Part shown: piece after piece, positions 60,590 to 64,000 of the stretch | How positions within the stretch are numbered: position 1 is the stretch's first letter | How the letters are laid out: every line of letters starts with the position of its first letter | DNA from: Streptomyces sp. TP-A0356 | GTDB lineage: Bacteria; Actinomycetota; Actinomycetes; Streptomycetales; Streptomycetaceae | Direction: 5' to 3' | NCBI RefSeq assembly: GCF_001417775.1 | Contig: NZ_BBZJ01000016.1 | Location: 248,001 to 312,000, forward strand | DNA: 64,000 nucleotides | Notes under the pieces: generated by a model | What the model saw: the letters and a program-made list of their open reading frames with translations, nothing else | The model's database searches: none | What the model was told of the DNA's origin: nothing | Made by a program: the position numbers and the translations under genes

Positions 60590-61975
60590 ATGCCCATCGC
60601 CACCGTGAACCCGGCGACCGGCGAGACACTCAAGACGTACGACGCCCTCGGCGCGGAGGAGATCGAGCGCAGGCTCGCCGCCGCCGATGACGCGTTCCGT
60701 ACCCATCGCACGACCACGTTCGCCGAACGGGCACTGCGTATGCACAAGGCGGCCGACCTGCTCGACGAGGACCAGCAGCACATCGCCCGGGTGATGACCA
60801 CCGAGATGGGCAAGCCCGTCAAGCAGGCCCGCGCGGAGGCCGCGAAGTGTGCCAAGGCGATGCGCTGGTACGCCGACCACGCCCAGGAGCTGCTCGCCGA
60901 CGAGGAGCCCGCCGACCACGATGTGAAGGACTCGGGCGCCTCACGGGTGCTCGTGCGCTACCGGCCGCTCGGGCCGGTGCTCGCCGTGATGCCGTGGAAC
61001 TTCCCGTTGTGGCAGGTGATCCGGTTCGCCGCGCCCGCCCTGATGGCGGGCAACGTGGGGCTGCTCAAGCACGCCTCGAACGTCCCACAGACCGCGCTCT
61101 ACCTGGAGGACCTGTTCCGCCGGGCGGGATTCGCGGAGGGCTGCTTCCAGACGCTGCTCATCGGCTCCGGGGAGGTCGAGAGGGTCCTGCGCGACCTGCG
61201 GGTCAAGGCCGCCACGCTCACCGGCAGCGAACCGGCGGGCCGGTCCGTCGCCTCGATCGCCGGCGACGAGGTCAAGAAGACGGTCCTGGAGCTGGGCGGC
61301 AGCGACCCGTACATCGTGATGCCGTCCGCGGACCTCGACCGGGCCGCCGGGGTCGCCGTCACGGCACGGGTGCAGAACAACGGGCAGTCGTGCATCGCCG
61401 CCAAGCGGTTCATCGTGCACACGGACGTGTTCGACGCGTTCACCGAGCGGTTCACCGCCGGCATGACGGCGCTGAGGATCGGGGACCCGATGGAGGAGGA
61501 GACCGAGATCGGGCCGCTCTCCAGCGAGCAGGGCCGTGCCGACCTGGAGGAACTCGTCGCCGACGCGGTCGAGAACGGTGCGACGGTGCTGTGCGGCGGC
61601 GAGCGCCCCGACCGGCCGGGCTGGTACTACCCGCCCACCGTCCTCGCGGACATCACCCCCGAGATGCGGATCCACCACGAGGAGGCGTTCGGCCCCGTGG
61701 CCACGCTCTACCGGGCGGCGGACCTCGACGAGGCGGTGGCGATCGCGAACGACACGCCGTTCGGGCTGAGTTCCAACGTCTGGACGCGCAACGGGACCGA
61801 GGTCGACCGCTTCGTACGGGACCTGGAGGCCGGTGGCGTGTACGTCAACGGGATGACGGCGTCCCATCCGGCGTTCCCGTTCGGCGGGGTCAAGCGCTCG
61901 GGGTACGGTCGCGAGCTGTCGGAGCACGGAATCCGCGAGTTCTGCAACATCACCACCGTATGGCACGGGGCGTGA
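60590..61975 (+). CDS. gabD: NADP-dependent succinate-semialdehyde dehydrogenase
   Basis: A 461-residue ALDH. 'VMPWNFPLWQVIRFAAPALMAGNVGLLKHASNVPQTALYLEDLF' (cofactor site), 'LTGSEPAGRSVASIAGDEVKKTVLELGGSDPYIVM' (general-base Glu), 'RVQNNGQSCIAAKRFIV' (catalytic Cys) and 'EEAFGPVATLYRAADLDEAVAIANDTPFGLSSNVWTRNGTEVDRFVRDLEAGGVYVNG'. It oxidises succinate semialdehyde to succinate in GABA breakdown; the NADP choice is inferred from family. ATG follows CAGGAGG by 6 bp. Single-gene unit on the same strand as the ligase pair. Confidence 0.92.
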   Translation: MPIATVNPATGETLKTYDALGAEEIERRLAAADDAFRTHRTTTFAERALRMHKAADLLDEDQQHIARVMTTEMGKPVKQARAEAAKCAKAMRWYADHAQELLADEEPADHDVKDSGASRVLVRYRPLGPVLAVMPWNFPLWQVIRFAAPALMAGNVGLLKHASNVPQTALYLEDLFRRAGFAEGCFQTLLIGSGEVERVLRDLRVKAATLTGSEPAGRSVASIAGDEVKKTVLELGGSDPYIVMPSADLDRAAGVAVTARVQNNGQSCIAAKRFIVHTDVFDAFTERFTAGMTALRIGDPMEEETEIGPLSSEQGRADLEELVADAVENGATVLCGGERPDRPGWYYPPTVLADITPEMRIHHEEAFGPVATLYRAADLDEAVAIANDTPFGLSSNVWTRNGTEVDRFVRDLEAGGVYVNGMTASHPAFPFGGVKRSGYGRELSEHGIREFCNITTVWHGA

Positions 61976-62000
61976 ACGTTCCGGAGCTACGATCCCCCCT

Positions 62001-62237
62001 GTGAACCGCGAAGTGACCCTGCCTCTGATCGTCGACGACCGCGGCACGTTGCAGGTGGCGGCCGCGGACGTCAGCAAGCTGCTGCGTACGGTGGGCGGCC
62101 GGTGGCTGCGGCTGGTGGAGGCCGGTGAGGAGGGGCTGGACGAGGACACGGTGGCCGCACTGACCATCGAGCTCGCGAAGCTGGCCGACCGGATCGACGT
62201 GGCGTGCATCGCGCACAGCAGTGGTTCGCTTCAGTAG
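62001..62237 (+). CDS. DUF6213 protein
   Basis: A 78-residue actinobacterial protein: 'VTLPLIVDDRGTLQVAAADVSKLLRTVGGRWLRLVEAGEEGLDEDTVAALTIELAKLADRIDVACIAH'. Homologues of this length are widespread in Streptomyces and have no known role. The start is the GTG at 62001, 25 bp after the dehydrogenase stop, so it may share that transcript. Convergent with the TenA-like gene (16-bp gap). Confidence 0.82.
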   Translation: MNREVTLPLIVDDRGTLQVAAADVSKLLRTVGGRWLRLVEAGEEGLDEDTVAALTIELAKLADRIDVACIAHSSGSLQ

Positions 62238-62253
62238 GCCGCGCCACCTTCGT

Positions 62254-62943
62254 TCACAGGGGCGCCGGAGCCGATCCCCTGCCGTCCAGTTCCCACAGGG
62301 CGTGCCAGAACCTGGCTTCGTAGCTGCCCAGCAGGCGGCCGTAGCGGTGTGCGCGGGCCTCGTCCAGGCTGTCGGTGTCCAGGCCCTCCTGAATCGCCGC
62401 CCGGGCCTTTCGGTCCAGCTCCGGGGACGGCTCGGCGAAGAGGTCGAAGAAGGCGCAGGCCGCGTCGCCGAAGCCGTACTGGCGGCGCAGGGCCAGCGCG
62501 ATCGTCGCGCAGTAGCGGCCCCAGGTGGCGAAGTTGACGCTGAGGGCCAGTGCGACGTCGGCCGGCTCGCCGTTCAGGGCGAGCCAGGCCACATAGGCCG
62601 GGTAGGCCTGGCAGTCGGCCAGCGGCTCGTACACGGCCGTCTCCGCCTCGCCCGCTCCGCAGCCGGCGGCGTAGGCCCCCAACCGATCCTGGGCCAGGGC
62701 TTCACCCTCCGCGAGCATGGTGAAGAAGGCCGCGCAGGCGGGCCGCTCCCCCGACCGCTCGGCCAGATGAAGGAACGCCCTGCGGTCCGCGGCGATCACA
62801 TGGCGCTGTTCGAGGGCGAGGGCGGCGAGCGTGGCGGTCCGGGCCGCACCCCGGCCGATCAGCGGGAGCAGCCGGTTGGCGTGCGGGTCCGGGGCGAGCT
62901 TCCCGGTGGTCGTCTCCAGCAGTTCCCTGGCCGTCCGGGGCAT
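62254..62943 (-). CDS. TenA-like (thiaminase II / heme-oxygenase-fold) protein
   Basis: A 229-residue all-helical protein of the TENA/THI-4 fold: 'LALEQRHVIAADRRAFLHLAERSGERPACAAFFTMLAEGEALAQDRL', 'CQAYPAYVAWLALNGEPADVALALSVNFATWGRYCATIALALRRQYGFGDAACAFFDLFAEPSPELD'. The catalytic Cys of TenA (in a C-x-Y/F context) may be the Cys of 'DCQAYPAYV'. It may salvage thiamin breakdown products; no thi genes are adjacent. ATG 62943 follows GGAGGAG. Divergent from rppA. Confidence 0.75.
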   Translation of the reverse strand: MPRTARELLETTTGKLAPDPHANRLLPLIGRGAARTATLAALALEQRHVIAADRRAFLHLAERSGERPACAAFFTMLAEGEALAQDRLGAYAAGCGAGEAETAVYEPLADCQAYPAYVAWLALNGEPADVALALSVNFATWGRYCATIALALRRQYGFGDAACAFFDLFAEPSPELDRKARAAIQEGLDTDSLDEARAHRYGRLLGSYEARFWHALWELDGRGSAPAPL

Positions 62944-63138
62944 GGGCGCTCCTCCTGCGTCGAGTCCAGTCGTCACCTTACGCACCCATGGTCTCACTCT
63001 GTGCCATCGCTGAAGTGGAGTAATCCGACGAGATATCCCCGCGCCCGCGGGTGATCGTGGGTGGACCACCTCCCTACGGGTGAACCCCCTTCCCGCCGGG
63101 GCGAAGAGTCTCCACCAAGGCGAAAGAAGGCGCGCTCC

Positions 63139-64000
63139 ATGGCCACTCTGTGCAGACCCGCGGTCTCCGTCCCGGAACATGTGATCACGATGGAGGAGAC
63201 GCTCGAACTGGCACGCTCCCGCCATCCGGACCACCCCCAACTCCCGCTGGCACTGCGGCTGATCGCGAACACCGGGGTCCGGACCCGGCACATCGTGCAG
63301 CCCATCGAGGAGACGCTGAAGCACCCGGGCTTCGAGGAGCGCAACAACCTCTACGAAGCCGAGGCGAAGGCCCGCGTCCCGGCGGTCGTCCAGCGGGCGC
63401 TGGACGACGCCGAGCTGCTGACCACCGACATCGACGTGATCATCTATGTGTCGTGCACCGGGTTCATGATGCCCTCGCTGACCGCATGGCTGATCAACTC
63501 GATGAACTTCAACACCGACACGCGGCAGATACCCATCGCCCAGTTGGGCTGCGCAGCCGGCGGTGCGGCCATCAACCGGGCACACGACTTCTGCACGGCC
63601 TACCCGGATGCCAACGCGCTGATCGTGGCCTGCGAGTTCTGTTCGCTGTGCTACCAGCCCACCGATCTGGGCGTGGGCTCGCTGCTGTCCAACGGCCTGT
63701 TCGGCGACGGCCTGGCGGCCGCGGTCGTGCGCGGCAAGGGCGGTACCGGTATCGAGCTGGAGCGCAACGGCTCCTACCTGATCCCCAAGACCGAGGACTG
63801 GATCGCCTACGACGTCCGGGCCACCGGATTCCACTTCCTGCTGGACAAGCGGGTGCCGACCACCATGGCGCCGCTCGCCCCGGCACTCCAGGAACTGGCG
63901 CAACAGCACGGCTGGGACGCTTCGGACCTCGACTTCTACATCGTCCACGCGGGCGGCCCGCGGATCCTGGACGACCTGAGCAAGTTCCTCGAAGTACCGC
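63139..64000 (+). CDS. rppA: Type III polyketide synthase RppA (1,3,6,8-tetrahydroxynaphthalene synthase), 3' end outside window
   Basis: The first 287 codons of a chalcone-synthase-type enzyme (about 370 residues complete). 'MATLCRPAVSVPEHVITMEETL' matches RppA openings; the catalytic Cys138 lies in 'QLGCAAGGAAINRAHDF', and the active-site His in 'FYIVHAGGPRILDDLSKFL'. 'VSCTGFMMPSLTAWLINSM' and 'CEFCSLCYQPTDLGVGSLLSNGLFGDG' are family hallmarks. It condenses five malonyl-CoA units into THN, which is oxidised to flaviolin and melanin-like pigment. A P450 gene usually follows (not visible). Coding continues past the window end. Confidence 0.95.
   Translation, partial: MATLCRPAVSVPEHVITMEETLELARSRHPDHPQLPLALRLIANTGVRTRHIVQPIEETLKHPGFEERNNLYEAEAKARVPAVVQRALDDAELLTTDIDVIIYVSCTGFMMPSLTAWLINSMNFNTDTRQIPIAQLGCAAGGAAINRAHDFCTAYPDANALIVACEFCSLCYQPTDLGVGSLLSNGLFGDGLAAAVVRGKGGTGIELERNGSYLIPKTEDWIAYDVRATGFHFLLDKRVPTTMAPLAPALQELAQQHGWDASDLDFYIVHAGGPRILDDLSKFLEVP

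Overview
The window is high-GC actinobacterial DNA and almost certainly comes from a Streptomyces chromosome. The type III polyketide synthase at the right edge matches RppA closely, and the gene families (TerD, ROK, DUF6213, DUF4916, CitA/CitB-type two-component) and the pervasive ATGA/GTGA gene overlaps fit that genus.

Layout. (1) 0-11 kb, housekeeping and accessory: GNAT, pirin, AhpD-like protein, MFS exporter, a decayed regulator, an SsuA/B/C-type ABC importer divergent from a CitA/CitB-type two-component system, a NUDIX-fold protein and a DUF427 protein. (2) 11-18.3 kb, glycan utilisation: secreted GH27, GH95 and SGNH enzymes in one operon behind a ROK regulator that has its own, apparently leaderless, promoter. 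(3) 18.5-22.9 kb: lysozyme-like membrane protein, FtsW/RodA-type protein, zinc-ribbon protein, TerD and a short TatB-like protein. (4) 23-50.2 kb, a dormancy/hypoxia-type island. It holds CBS and CBS-BON proteins, two universal stress proteins, an Rv2004c-like kinase fusion, PPDK, an Hrp1-like CBS protein, PncB and DUF1918/DUF1540 proteins, many resembling DosR-regulon genes of mycobacteria. Inside it are a complete nine-gene archaeal-type A/V-ATPase operon and an operon of acyl-CoA synthetase, 2-oxoacid dehydrogenase E1alpha, E1beta, E2 and a discrete acyl carrier protein. A 14-bp pseudo-palindrome (type GGGCCGATCGGCCC) lies upstream of six of these units, suggesting common control by a DevR/OsdR-like regulator. 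The island also holds several decayed genes, one of them broken by an 8-bp tandem duplication. (5) A tRNA-Pro(GGG) ends the island at 50.6 kb. (6) 51-64 kb: DUF779, phosphodiester glycosidase, an acyl-CoA dehydrogenase operon, XRE-cupin regulator divergent from a thioredoxin-reductase-like flavoprotein, DNA ligase, NUDIX, semialdehyde dehydrogenase, DUF6213, TenA-like protein and rppA (cut by the window end).

How the parts may work together. The island looks like an energy-maintenance kit for non-growing or oxygen-limited cells. PPDK and acyl-CoA synthetase handle C2/C3 metabolites and PPi/ATP, the E1-E2-ACP set oxidises a 2-oxoacid, PncB feeds NAD salvage, the A/V-ATPase couples ATP to an ion gradient, and CBS/USP proteins sense adenylates. 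That integration is inference; gene identities rest on sequence motifs and remembered family features, not database searches.
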